From Clarireedia homoeocarpa (Eukaryota > Ascomycota > Leotiomycetes > Helotiales > Rutstroemiaceae): a DNA stretch of 64,000 nucleotides. Positions 22,061-33,474 of this stretch are shown here, piece after piece; the stretch's first letter is position 1, and every line of letters starts with the position of its first letter. The notes under the pieces were generated by a model. That model did not search any database. It saw only the letters and a program-made list of their open reading frames with translations, and was not told where the DNA came from. Made by a program: the position numbers and the translations under genes. The stretch is taken from NCBI GenBank assembly GCA_001465935.1, contig LNKV01000007.1, positions 558,001 to 622,000 of the forward strand, in the 5' to 3' direction.

Positions 22061-23881
22061 TCAGAATTGACCTTCTGTGTTTCCTTCTCCCATACTCTTG
22101 CTGCTGCTGCTTCCACTCTGGATAGCACCCAAAATTCCATCGATATATGACGCACCACTCCACTTCTGGTGTGTCAAAACATCCACTCCAAGTTCCTTTT
22201 CCCTCCTCTGGATTAAGTTCACATAAGCTAGCATACCATCTTCTTTGAAAGCTTTCGACAACTGGTTCGAGATGGTCGCTGTAGAATGAAGCCCGGCTAA
22301 AGAGATCAGTTGAAGTACAAAACCATGCTTGGCGATGTCCCAAATGAATGACTTGAGGGTTTCATCATTGAAACCATGACCCATCCAGTTGAATGAAGGC
22401 GAAAGGTTGTATACAAGGCCCTTCCCTGGGTGTTTGGCGCGGATTTCGCCTGCAAATTGTGCTGCGTTCTTTACATTTGGATCTCCTGTCTCAACCCATA
22501 AGAGATCTGCATATGGTGCGTATTCAATTGCTCGTTTTGTAGCAGCATCCATTCCGGCCTTGTAGTGATAGAATCCTTCCCGAGTGCGAGGTATGTCAAT
22601 ATTGAATATGATTGGTTTAGTACTGTATCCAGACGCCAGCTGTAAACGTTTGGTTATTGACATATTGCGGTCATTCTTAGTCGTCTGCAGGTATTCATCA
22701 ATCTTGGATTGTGAAACCCCCTGTTCTTTGAACTGTTTAACCACAGCTTCATCGCAGGTTAGTAACTCTGTCTTCTTTACCCAGTCGGCTTCAAAACGGT
22801 CAATTTCTGCACCGCTTGCCCCGGACAGTTCCATCGCCTGCAAAGTCTCCGCTAGAGGTTCGATACCATCCTGCGCAACACCCTTGATGAATTCGTGATC
22901 TCGAACGTCAATCGCACTACTTAGTAGCTTCCCGCTTTCAGAATCTGTTCGTGCAATCACCAGGTTTTCGGAGCCCATGACGTCCCACTGAAATCTGGCT
23001 GCTACCAAACGATTGATGTGTTCACCAATCGGGACAAGAACTTTGCCAGCAAGATGTCCGCATTTTTTACCCCCGTGCATCTGATCCTCGAAATGTACCG
23101 CAGCTGCTCCATTTTCAGCGAATAGCTTGGCAAGCTTCAACACCGCAGAGAGGCCGCCGTGTCCGGTATCTCCATCCGCAATAATCGGCCGCAGATAGTC
23201 TGTATATGGCGTTTTTGCACGCTCTTCCTTGCTCATATTTCTTCGCGCATCCCATTGCTTCCTGTCATGCATTGATTGTGCCTTAGCCAGCCTTTGAACT
23301 TGATTTGGAACAGTGTTATATGGATAATCACCAAAGTCGGGAGACACTTCGTTTGTAGTCGTGAGGACGGACGAGCAGGCCCAGCCTGAAACATACAAAA
23401 CTTCTTGATTCGCGGCTTGTTGTGTCATTTGTACGGGATCGATAGCGCCCACTAAATTGTGTCAGTGGAGGCTTCTCCGTGGCCAGAATAAGGGCTCACT
23501 TGTATGTATAGGTTCCCCATGTGCCTCTCGTTCCTTGATCAAATTGAACAACTTTCTCGCCATAACAGAACTTGGATATGATTGCTGCTGACTTCCTCGT
23601 TTCGAAACGACATCTGCTGCAGAATATGGTCTTTTGATTCCTTTATATCGTGGGCTATTCCACCACGTTTGGACCTCTTTCACCTGCTGTTCGTACAAAG
23701 CATCTTCTGCGGCACCAGCTTTTTCTGCCTCTGAAAGTAATTGAAACGAATCAGAAGCCAGCGGCCTGGATACCGGATCGCGAAGTGGTTGTAAAGCACT
23801 CATTCTGCAAGCTGTGGCGGTTACATACGTTCTTGCGATCAGGACTCTGCGAGGAGCCGCAAGAGCTATTCGGCGAAACAT
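22061..23881 (-). CDS. mclA: Mitochondrial 2-methylisocitrate lyase
   Basis: Isocitrate-lyase-superfamily enzyme cleaving 2-methylisocitrate to pyruvate and succinate, the last step of the methylcitrate cycle for propionyl-CoA. Exons are 23881-23500 and 23451-22061 (intron GTGAGC...TTTAG), giving 590 aa. The start MFRRIALAAPRRVLIARTY is an Arg-rich mitochondrial presequence; an upstream in-frame ATG (23965) is less likely. Conserved blocks are VSGWACSSV, PIIADGDTGHGG, AAAVHFEDQ, the catalytic KKCGHLAGK, NLVIARTDSES and LVYNLSPSFNW. The presequence and the MclA-like phrase MGAIDPVQMTQQAANQEVL separate it from the glyoxysomal isocitrate lyase of the glyoxylate cycle; that subdivision rests on recalled family differences. 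It is divergent from methylcitrate synthase, which supports the assignment strongly. Confidence 0.92.
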
Positions 23882-24334
23882 TCTTGGAACCTTCACAGCA
23901 AATATCTTTAAAAAATTGAGAGATAAAAAAGGAATCCTACCTGTGATATGCAAACCAGGAGGCAAGCTATTCTCTTGTGCCGGTCATCGGAATTCTGTCA
24001 TCATGTTGAGTTTTGCTCGTAGGTTGTTTGTTTGAGAAAGCGGGGTTGTCCCAGCATGTCCGATTGGTCAATCCGGAAAGCTCTTCGTTTATCCTCGGCA
24101 CCAGTGGAATGCACCTGTTTGACATCGTGTTACTTATTCTTCGTACTCTTCGACCTGAATGGAACAATAATCGATTTTTCTGGAATCCAACACATTAACG
24201 GTAGTGCAGTTCTAGCAGATATTCTACTAGATTTTGGTCCCTGTTCCCACACTTAAAAGAAGCTCTATTATAGTTTCTCATACCATCCTGTTACCCCGCG
24301 AATCTGTCCCGCATACCCCAGACACGACGAGAAT
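23882..24334. promoter_or_regulatory. Shared divergent promoter of mclA and mcsA
   Basis: About 453 bp separate the two start codons. Two matches to the reverse of the CreA/CRE1 consensus SYGGRG lie just before the mcsA start: CCCCGC at 24294-24299 and CCCCAG at 24316-24321. These hexamers are short, so function is only suggested. Confidence 0.5.
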
Positions 24335-25915
24335 ATGGCAATCAAAGCAAGAACTGCCACGCAGGCCTTCAGGTCACTGAGAGCAAGTAACCTCTAGATC
24401 ATGAGGACGTGAGAGTCAGTATTGACATAACATTAGCCTATCGGCGTTCGAAACCTAGCTGTCCCAGCTCAACGAAGTTATGCCACCTCCTCCGAGCCTG
24501 ATCTCAAAACAACCTTCAAGGAAGCTATACCTGCGAAGCGTGAACTGTTGAAGAAGGTCAAAGCAGCAGGTGACAAAGTTATCGGAGAAGTCAAGGTCGA
24601 GAACACAATTGGTGGAATGAGGTACGACATCAACACTCCTGGGGAAATACAGGGCTGATACTATACAGAGGTTTGAAGGCCATGGTGTGGGAAGGATCAG
24701 TTCTGGACGCCAACGAAGGAATCCGATTCCATGGAAGAACCATCAAAGATTGTCAAAAAGAGCTTCCTAAAGGAACGTCTGGGACCGAAATGTTACCAGA
24801 AGCTATGTTCTGGCTTCTCTTAACCGGCCAAGTTCCTTCGACTTCCCAAATCCGACAATTTTCCCGCGAGCTGGCAGAGCAATCCGAACTTCCTGATTTC
24901 GTCAACTCGTTGTTGGACAATTTCCCTAAGGATTTACATCCCATGACACAATTCGCCATCGCCGTATCCGCACTCTCACATACCTCGAAATTCGCCAAGG
25001 CTTACGAAAAGGGCATCAACAAAGCCGATTACTGGGAGCCTACATTCGACGACAGTATTTCCCTGTTAGCAAAACTTCCAGTCATCGCAGCCAAGATCTA
25101 CCAAAACTCATACCGAGGTGGTGGAACTCTTCCAGCTAAGGTCGATCCAGAACAAGATTGGTCGTACAATTTCGCGGCTTTGCTCGGCAAAGGAGGCAAG
25201 GAAAATGAGAATTTCCAAGATTTACTTCGACTCTATCTTGCTCTTCACGGAGATCACGAAGGTGGAAACGTCTCGGCTCATACTACACACTTGGTCGGAA
25301 GCGCTTTGAGTGATCCCTTCTTGAGCTACAGTGCAGGTCTTCAAGGTCTTGCCGGCCCCCTTCACGGGTATATCTGCCCCCTTACCATATCTCTATATCC
25401 CCCATTACTAATTCCCTCTATCTAGTCTCGCCGCGCAAGAAGTCCTCCGCTGGATCCTCCAAATGCAAGACCACATCGGCGCCAACCCTACCCCCTCCTC
25501 CATCACCTCCTACCTCTGGTCGACCCTCAAATCCGGGCGCGTCGTCCCCGGCTATGGCCACGCCGTGCTCCGCAAACCGGATCCCCGTTTCGAAGCCCTC
25601 ATGGACTATGCGTCATCCCGGCCCGAAATCGCCAAAGACCCCGTTTTCCAGCTCGTGAAAATGAATTCGGAGATCGCGCCACAGGTACTGAAAGAACATG
25701 GCAAGACGAAGAATCCCTACCCGAATGTCGATTCGAGCTCGGGCGTGCTGTTCCATCACTATGGCTTCCATGAGACGCTGTATTATACGGCCACGTTCGG
25801 CGTTAGTAGGGGGTTGGGCCCCCTGGCGCAGTTGATCTGGGATAGGGCGTTGGGGCTGCCGATTGAGAGGCCGAAGAGTATTAATTTAGAAGGGTTGTTG
25901 AAGTTGGCGCAGTAG
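24335..25915 (+). CDS. mcsA: Mitochondrial methylcitrate synthase
   Basis: Citrate-synthase-family enzyme condensing propionyl-CoA with oxaloacetate to 2-methylcitrate. Exons are 24335-24386, 24459-24621, 24669-25367 and 25426-25915, giving 467 aa. The N-terminus MAIKARTATQAFRSLR plus RSYATSS is a mitochondrial presequence. Family landmarks are GLKAMVWEGSVLDANEGIRF, LHGDHEGGNVSAHTTHLVGS (catalytic His region), GLAGPLHGLA built across intron 3, VVPGYGHAVLR and FGVSRGLGPL. The phrases TFKEAIPAKRELLKKVK and FHGRTIKDCQKELPKG resemble filamentous-fungal McsA rather than the TCA-cycle CitA, from memory of both. The adjacent methylisocitrate lyase makes this reading much stronger. Exon 4 has markedly higher GC and C-rich codons. 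In aspergilli the enzyme is needed for growth on propionate and is glucose-repressed. Confidence 0.93.
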
Positions 25916-26347
25916 ATGTATGTAGGGAGTAGGCATGTACAGGTCAGGTCAGGTCAGGTCAGGTTAGTTAATTAGCTTAGCTTAGCTTAGTAGAGACAAA
26001 CAGACGTTCGACCAAAAATAAAATGGGAAAATAAAAATGAAGAGATAAAAAACTTGGAAGCAAAAAAAGTTCGACTTGATGATATATATGTAGTTAAGGG
26101 GTTTTTGGAATTACATTATTGATACAATACAATACAATACAAAATAGTATCGCGATGAAGATAGAAATCTTGAATAGAAACATACATGATTGGAAGAGAA
26201 AAAACATTTATTCATTCATGAATTAATTAATATATAACACTACTTTCATCACACCAAACATTATTAACTACCCACTCCACTCACTCCACCTCATTATAAG
26301 TGATACTATCCTATCCTATCCTATTCCAGGCTGTTCCATTCCACTCC
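25916..26347. other. Convergent intergenic
   Basis: 3' flanks of mcsA and the deacetylase gene. It holds an AGGTC pentamer run (about 25942-25963), an AGCTT run (about 25974-25988) and AATAC repeats near 26125-26140. No gene. Confidence 0.6.
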
Positions 26348-28763
26348 CTACAAAGGCGGCGCATTTGGATCCTCCAAACATTGATCGACCCTCATGAGCT
26401 GCTTCCCCGTTTTCTTGGCAATGTCGATAAATTGGGGAAGATAGGCTACCGTCGTCTCATACAAGTAATGCATGACGACCAGGTTGCCACCCTTGTTGAC
26501 GTCGCTCTGGAAATTGGTGAGCTGGTTCTCGGGGGTGTCGGTCAGCGCCCACAGATAATCCTGGACGTCGACCGACCAGGCGACAAATTTGGCGTCGGGA
26601 ATGAGAGCCGCGAGGCGTTGGCGGATGCGCGCGCCTTCGGTGCCGAAGGGGGGACGGAAGTAGGAGGATTTGATGCCGAGGGTGGAGGACACGGCGGAGA
26701 TGTCGTTGTTCAGTTCCCAGTCGATGGCGGCGAGTGAGGGGAGGCCTTCCATCGGGGGGTGCGTGTAGGAGTGGTAGGCGACTTGGTGGCCGCGGGTGAG
26801 CATGTCGGAGTATACGGAGGAGAGGTTGGTGGAGGGGTCGAGGAGGGCGGAGCCGACAGTGAAGAAGGTGACGTGGATGCCGGCTGCGGCGACGGTGTTG
26901 ACAACGGTTTGGGCGAGTTTTGGGTCCCCGTCGTCAATGGCGAAGGCGAAGGAGTTGGGGCGCGTGCAGGCGAAGATGAGGGGGGCGGAGGGGAGTTTGG
27001 AGGGTACAAGGAAGCTGGTGGGGACGGACTTGACGAACTCGATTTTGGAGATGATGGTGCTGTCGCTGGTGTAGAAACCTTTTAGGGCGAAGCCGACGCT
27101 GAGCTTGCGGTTGATGTTGAAGTGCGAAATAGGGACGTATATGTTGGTTTTGCTAGAATCAGAGTATCGCGATGCTTCAACAGAATCCCATGTAAAAGGG
27201 AATGGTTGAAGGTTGGGGTTACAAGATGGGTTGTGTTGCTGGAGGGCAATGGTGAATGCATTGCTGCCAGTATATGCAATGTGCAAGTAACCATTGTCAT
27301 TCGGGGTAAGATCAAGACAGCCGTTGGTGACTTGAGTGTACCAAGACAAGTCCGAGTTTCCTTTGGTGTTGATAGTCAACTTGTTTCCAGATTGTTTGTA
27401 AGTAGTCTCATCATCTCCGCCATGGTAGAATCCAAGGTTGTTAGAGCCGGCATTGCCAAAAGTGTCAATGACGTAGGCCGATGGTCCAGTGGTCGCTGGA
27501 ACAGTGGAGGTTGGCTCAACAACAGCGACCGTGGTGGGAACCGGGTAAGCCACGCCAGTCGATCCACAGTAGAATGAGATGGGACCAAAAGTAACTGGAC
27601 CGCTCATACCAGAGAACAGCAATGTGATCAGATGATCTGTGTCAAGGCCAGAGAATTTGGAGAAAGGAATGGTGTAGAACTTTTCCGTTCCATCAAAAGT
27701 CCATCCTAAATCGGTCGAGGAAACGTCATTCAATGTTGGATTGCTGGAACTACATGATTTCGAGGTCTGCAGCTCGATACCCAGAGTAGTTCCTTTTGCT
27801 GCCTTGATGGTTAATCCAATTCCACCATAAACATTGGTAGCCTTGGTACAGCCAAGCATGGTGTACCAGTATGAAGAACCATCAGATTTCGAAGTCAATG
27901 TAACATGGTTGTTGGCCACGATCACCGAGGTACCAGTGTCGACTCTCCCCGTCACTGGTGCCATAGTGCCATCATCGGAAGATGGCTGAAGCATGGCATT
28001 GTAGAATAAGAAGGTAAGACGAGACTGAGAGGCAAAGTCTTCAATCAAAAGGTTTTTACATTGACCCGCTGGAGCAGATGCGGTTGAAGTGGCGGTTGTC
28101 AAGGTAGTGCTGCTGGTACTCACGCTAACCTTGGTAGATGTCGTGGAAGATGTAGTCGACGACGAAACCCCACCTCCTGTTGAGCACACAAACTCAGTCT
28201 GACCGATTTCCCAAGCACCACTGACACTGAAAGACTCCCACAAAAGGCCCGAAATCGCATTCAAATTGGCACCCGCGAATGTGCTGAGTTGAATCGTGAC
28301 CGTTTGTGTAGATCCGGTAAGTCCACTGATGGTGGTGTAGTAACTAGAATAGGTCGTAGCCGAGCAAGAGCTCAATGTCTGTAATTCGAGTTTGACGGAC
28401 GCCCCTTTGGGTCCCTTAATTGGGAATGTAATGGCATTGTAACTATCCGTAGTTGCCTTTTCGCAGTTGAATGTGGTGTAAAAATAGCTCGAAGTAGATG
28501 ATGCAGTGAATGTGATCTTTTTATTTGCGGTGTCGGCTTTCAGATTTGTGGTTGTTCCATCGTCTGAGAATGCAAGTTAGAACGGCTGCCTCTGCTCATC
28601 TCATGGAGGTGTGAAACATACCGCTGGTCCATTGACCGAGGGAATTAGTATTACTTGCAAATTTTGCATAATTGTCAATTAAGAGATTGCTCGAACAAGC
28701 AGCTTTCACTACTGCTGCGCAGGATGCTGCTCCCCATACTGCAGCACCGAGGGAGAACTTCAT
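26348..28763 (-). CDS. Secreted multi-domain polysaccharide deacetylase (chitin-deacetylase-like)
   Basis: Extracellular protein of 785 aa with a C-terminal NodB/polysaccharide deacetylase domain (about 580-770) that would remove acetyl groups from chitin or a related wall polymer. Exons are 28763-28622 and 28563-26348 (intron GTATGT...TCTCAG). It starts MKFSLGAAVWGAASCAAV, a signal peptide ending near VKA. The region before NodB looks like related beta-sandwich modules, each with an 'iDnfa'-type opening (LLIDNYAKF, LLIEDFASQ, YVIDTFGNA) and a YWYT/SWYT-like strand; a Ser/Thr linker (about 176-210) separates the first two. NodB motifs are AIDDGD (motif 1), YHSYTHP (metal-binding His pair), YFRPPFG (motif 3), WSVDVQDYLW (motif 4) and VVMHY (motif 5). 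Motif 1 differs from the usual TFDDGP. The N-terminal modules may bind carbohydrate (inference). Confidence 0.88.
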
Positions 28764-30324
28764 CTTGGGCCAAGAAGCGCGAGATTAGCCGAGCGGTTGT
28801 ATGTCGATGCGGAGAACTAGGCTTTCTCTTCTTCACCCCAAAAACGAATGACGGTCGACAAACAAACGAACGTGTCGACTAGAGAGTGAGTTAGATAGAG
28901 TATGAATTGAGAATGAAGAGAGGAAGAGAGAGGAAGAGAGGGAGAGAGGGAGAGAAAAGGAAGATCTCACAAATCAGTCGATGCTCTTGGGATGTTTCTT
29001 GGCCCGCATATACGTGCGTGCTTATTGCATTCGCTCGGTCCTGGCCATATTTTTCTCTTTCGCGTAGCTGGTAGCTTGTAGCTTGTAGCCCGCAGGTCCT
29101 GGTCCTCAATCCCATCCATCGGATGAGATTTCCCCATTGACAGTCTTAGCGGTAGAATGGCCGAACGAACAAACCAAAAGTCCAGTCGCAGGAGGCACCA
29201 CCCTCTTGGCAACCTCGTATACCCCATAACCCATATGAACGATCTGTGCTCGGATATTGTCGTGCATGAAAACTCGCCCCATTCATAAGGTGGAGGAGAA
29301 GAAAAAACATTAGACGAACCAGGGTATTAGTCGAGTCAGGAGTGCGTCGACCGGATTAGATTTAGGGATTCTTTTTCCTCTAGGGTTCCTTGCTCGTGCT
29401 CTCGGATATCGGCCACGGAATATAAGACAGTACGGTACGGCACAGTACGGTAGGGAGACGGGACACGGGGACGAACGGTTGCATGTATCATTCGAGGCGT
29501 CATATAAGTAAGACATACCTCGCAGAACATGACAATTTTGATGTCAAGAAAAGGCATCGTCATTGTTGGATTTGAGGTGCAAGCTCGCCATCTACAAAGT
29601 ACTTCCAAAAGCTCAAGCTCAAGCTCAAGCTCAAGCTCAATCCAGTATCCCCAGCACAGCACAGCCACAACACATCCCCCCCCTTATCTCATCACGTCCC
29701 CCCTTATCTCATCACGTCCCCCCTTATCTCATCTCCGCTAATCTCATCTCCACCCCAAACAAGACAAGACTATACTATCTCCATCCACACCCTCATCCAC
29801 ATCCTCATCCACATCAATTGCTACCCATATTAAACAGTAAAAAAAGTAAAAGTGTGAGGCCGTGACATGACGGAACAGGACGGTACGGTATAAACCTGGA
29901 AGCATTCATACCGTAACTAAGGTAAATCCTCCGCAAAGATCGCTCGCTCGTTCGCTCCGTCGATAATCGCGATGGCCCGAAACATATCCGCGAGATACGC
30001 GATCCAAGATCGATCTCATCTCTGTGGGTCTTTCTTTAATCGAGAAACATAGGCGATCAGTTCCATGAAGTTACTAAAGAAGGAAAGGGAAGAAGAATGG
30101 AGACAGCAAGTGAATAGGTTTCTAAGGGGATATTCTAGTACAAAAGAGGAAAGGGCAAGCTCAGATCCCCTCTAGCTTTATTCCATGGAACGCGGAATGG
30201 GTTTATATGCTGAATGGACATCGAGGTGACTGCTCCCCCAAGCAGGCAACATACACTACTATACAGTATACCGATAATCATCCTTCCCAACAACCCACTC
30301 TTACCCACGGCGAATGAGAAACAT
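28764..30324. other. Intergenic, simple-sequence rich
   Basis: No gene recognised in about 1.5 kb. It contains purine-rich GAGAGA stretches (28917-28960), an AGCTCA hexamer array (about 29609-29640), a 20-bp C4TTATCTCATCACGTC-type unit repeated three times (about 29683-29738) and an ATCCACATCCTC array (about 29782-29814). Confidence 0.6.
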
Positions 30325-31998
30325 CTAGACCGTTTCAATATATCTTCGAACCTCCCTGCACAGCATGTGTTAGCAAATACTCTCTCTCTCCATTTCCTAT
30401 CACAAAACCAGCAGAGAAAACAGACAAGGGAAAACTCACCAATCCGTAACCGCCTCATCCCACAACCGAATCTCATGTTCCCTCGTCCCACCATAATGTT
30501 CCACAAACTCATCCCCAAAGACCTCTCTCGCTATACTTTCCGGTCTCATAAACCTCTCCGTAGCCTCCTTTAAACTCTTCGCTAATCGTGCACCCGGGTC
30601 TGCTTTCCCTCCCACATCTTCACCCTTCCCAAGCGGTGGTTGGGAAATCTCAAGTTTCTTCTCTACTCCTCTCCATCCCAACGCTAATATAGCTGCGAGA
30701 ACGTAGAAGGGATTTGCATCTGCGCCTGGAACTCGGACTTCGAAACGCGTTGCGCCAGGTTTGGACGTTGGTGGTGCGATTAATCGGACAGATGCGGCGC
30801 GGTGCTCTAGCCCCCATGATACTGTGACTGGCGCCCAGAAATTCTCGACTAGACGTTTGTAGGAATTTATTGTAGGTGCAACTAGTGGCATGACATCTGG
30901 GAGGCCTTCTAGTATACCAGCTAGGAAATGTCGACCCATATCCGAGAGATTCTCAATGTCCTTCCACTTCGCATCTGTATCCTTGGTCTCGCGAGCAAAC
31001 AAGTTCTTTCCATCCTTGTCAACAATCGAAACATGCATGTGCCCGCTGTTACCTGGTAATCCTTGTCGCGGTTTCGCCATGAAGCATGGAGTGATGCCGT
31101 ATTTTGTTGCGACCGATTTTACAACATATCTGTTGACGTTAGACATGATCTCAACTGTGAGGGGCAAATACTGACTTGAACAAGCCTGCTTTGTCTGCCA
31201 TTTGTTGAATTTCGCCAAAAGACAAGGCTGCCTCGAAAACACCAGGTCCACTCTCTGTATGCCATCCTTCGATCCCGCAGTTGAATTGTTCGCATGCGTC
31301 ATAAATCCCATAATAGTAGTCTTGATTATGGACTGGTCTTGTTAAACTGTATCCGAACATACCTTCCGTCAATGAGGGTAAAGAATTGACTGGGTTGTCT
31401 CGCAGGAAGGTCGCGGTGGAGGAAGTATTTCGTTCTTCGATGGGCGCATGAGGATTGGTTTGTGGTGCTTTGAACTGGTAGAACTCATACTCAGCTACAC
31501 AATGTAAGGTCAGCGGAGTTCACAAATTGGAAGAGAGCCCATACCTCCAGCCATTGCGCCCAGCCCTTGAGCGTGCAACTTCTCCACGGCCGTCTTCAAA
31601 AGTCCTCGAGGACATGCGCTCACCGGCTTCCCAGTATCCGGATCGTAGAAGCTCAGTAGGAAAAACGGCACATTATCCTCCCACGGTATCCGGCGAAAGC
31701 TGCTGAGATCTGGAATCGCAATGATATCATGGTAGCCATTCTCAGCATTGCTAATCTTTAATTCTCTGAAGTATGTCTGGTCGTGCATATCCCATCCAAA
31801 AATAACTGAGCAGAAACCGAAGCCCTCTTTAGCAATGCCAAGGAACTTCTTCTTGGAGACCAGCTTTCCGCGCAAGATGCCATCAACATCGATACCCGCC
31901 AACTTAACTTTTGTGTCTTTTTCCAGGAGCGTCGAGAGATTCTCTGTGGTCTTTTCGTCCCATTTCTTGTGTTTGGCTATCCAATCTGGAGCAGACAT
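30325..31998 (-). CDS. Glutamine-synthetase-family ligase (type I-like)
   Basis: ATP-dependent ligase of the glutamine synthetase superfamily, 497 aa. The substrate may be ammonia or an amine; fungal proteins of this class are often annotated as GS or FluG-like, and specificity is not readable here. Exons are 31998-31545, 31494-31176, 31129-30440 and 30355-30325. The start MSAPDWIAKHKKWDE follows a 14-bp repeat in the leader; an in-frame upstream ATG (32109) reads through that repeat and is rejected. Key blocks are VKLAGIDVDGILRGKLVSKK, GWHTESGPGVFEAAL, the ATP-binding signature KPRQGLPGNSGHMHVS, VSWGLEHRAASVRLI and RVPGADANPFYVLAA. Without the last intron the protein stops right after TDW. 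Splicing to a 31-nt exon adds EVRRYIETV, the usual GS-like ending. Confidence 0.87.
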
Positions 31999-32012
31999 TT
32001 TGGTGGAAGGGA

Positions 32013-32056
32013 TTTGTGATCTGAGATTTGTGATCTGAGATTTGTGATCTGAGATT
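32013..32056. repeat. 14-bp tandem repeat in a 5' leader
   Basis: Three copies of GATTTGTGATCTGA sit immediately upstream of the GS-like start codon at 31998 and would be transcribed if the transcript starts beyond 32060. Confidence 0.8.
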
Positions 32057-32759
32057 CGGAATACAGGCTTCGATTCTGTTGAGGGGTAATCTGAATGAAC
32101 GGACGTCAATCTCGAGGTTTGCTGGAGAGGAAGAGGAATACACAGAGTCTTATACAGATGGGATGTCGAGTTGACAAGAAAAGTGGTGAGCTGAGTGGGA
32201 AACAGGGAAAGTCTTTCGTCTCCCTCTTTTGCGATAAGAGCTCTGGATCAATTGATAAAGCCAGCATTAGTGAGGGTTCAGATCCATCGCCGCCCTAGAT
32301 AAGATTTCCGATGCGTGTACATTTTCGTATGCAAATGGCGAATGTTCGGGGATGGTACGGAAGTACTCCCGTAAAACAGCGGCGAAAGTGATTGGCTGCG
32401 TGAATATGCAGCCCATTCTTACTTGCGACAAATATCGTCATAGGCAAACATTTTTGGTGTCACAAAGATTGATATATACTTAACAAAAAGATTGATATAT
32501 AATTTTCCGTTGTTTTGCGAAACCCGGGTCTCGTGGTGTGGTGATTATTGTGTACGGTGACATGACATGGACATCTTCATGTTTCTTCATATTTGGCAGG
32601 TTTCACAATGTCGCCGTCGGCAAGGAGATGAAGTGTTGAGCTCCACTTTGAAAATACCCCGCGGTGGACGGTCCTCTGGCCTCTGGTGACTTCATCTGAG
32701 TGTTGTGCGATATATGGAAATCTGGAACAGCCAGCAAGCAGCACCAGTCGATCAAGCCA

Positions 32760-32985
32760 TGTATGTATGTGTGTGTGTGTGTGTGTATGTATGTGTATGT
32801 ATGTATGTATATGTATGTATGTATGTATGTATGTAAGTTATGTGTGTATGTATATCATGTATGTATGTATGTATGTATGTAAGTTATGTGTGTATGTATA
32901 TCATGTATGTATGTATGTATGTATGTAAGTTATGTGTGTATGTATGTATGTATATATGTATATATGTATGTGTGTATGTATGTGT
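32760..32985. repeat. TGTA/TG microsatellite with a 46-bp higher-order period
   Basis: A TGTG and TGTA tract in which AAGTTATGTGTGTATGTATA recurs at 32835, 32881 and 32927, exactly 46 bp apart, showing that a composite unit was amplified. Confidence 0.85.
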
Positions 32986-33474
32986 TCGTATTGACTCGAG
33001 TCGTGTCGGGTCGTGTCGTGCCTTCTGGGTTGGGTTCCTTTTCGGAAGATAAGGAAGGGATTTGCTTGCCCACCGAGAACGGACCATTGACACATCAGCA
33101 CCCACCCTTTCCTCCAATATATGGAGAGAGAAACCGTTTCATTACTCAATCAGAATCATCGTCACTTTTTCATACCCTTTTCATAGACACTGGTGCCTTT
33201 TCTAGATATTCTCTACATATTCTCTACATATTCCCAGTTCCTTCATCGCTACTTCATCCATACATACTTCATCGAGCTCAAAACAAAGACCAAGTCAGTC
33301 AGTTCATCGACGCTACAGCCTTTTCTTTGATATCTCCATTTCGCTTGTTATCGCTACGCTACACAGGCTCTGCTTTGCTCAATATAATTCTTCTTAAAGT
33401 CTCTCGCTGACAAGACTTCTACAGGTAGTTGCAAAACGAAAAACACATCTAAAGTCAACGCAAAAGAATTCAAC

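Larger units (their letters stand above)
31999..33474. other. Divergent intergenic between GS-like ligase and SDR genes
   Basis: No gene recognised. It holds the leader repeat at about 32013-32056 and the TGTA microsatellite at 32760-32985, then a pyrimidine-rich 5' flank of the SDR gene. Confidence 0.6.

Noticed and set aside
22061..23881. Glyoxylate-cycle isocitrate lyase as the identity of the lyase gene
   Set aside because: The mitochondrial presequence, extra length (590 aa) and methylcitrate synthase next door favour 2-methylisocitrate lyase.
24335..25915. TCA-cycle citrate synthase
   Set aside because: The diagnostic phrases match McsA rather than CitA as I recall them, and the neighbour is mclA.
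26300..27085. Several plus-strand ORFs rich in Gly, Val and Glu
   Set aside because: They are the complementary strand of the NodB domain of the deacetylase, whose GC-biased codons leave the opposite frames open.
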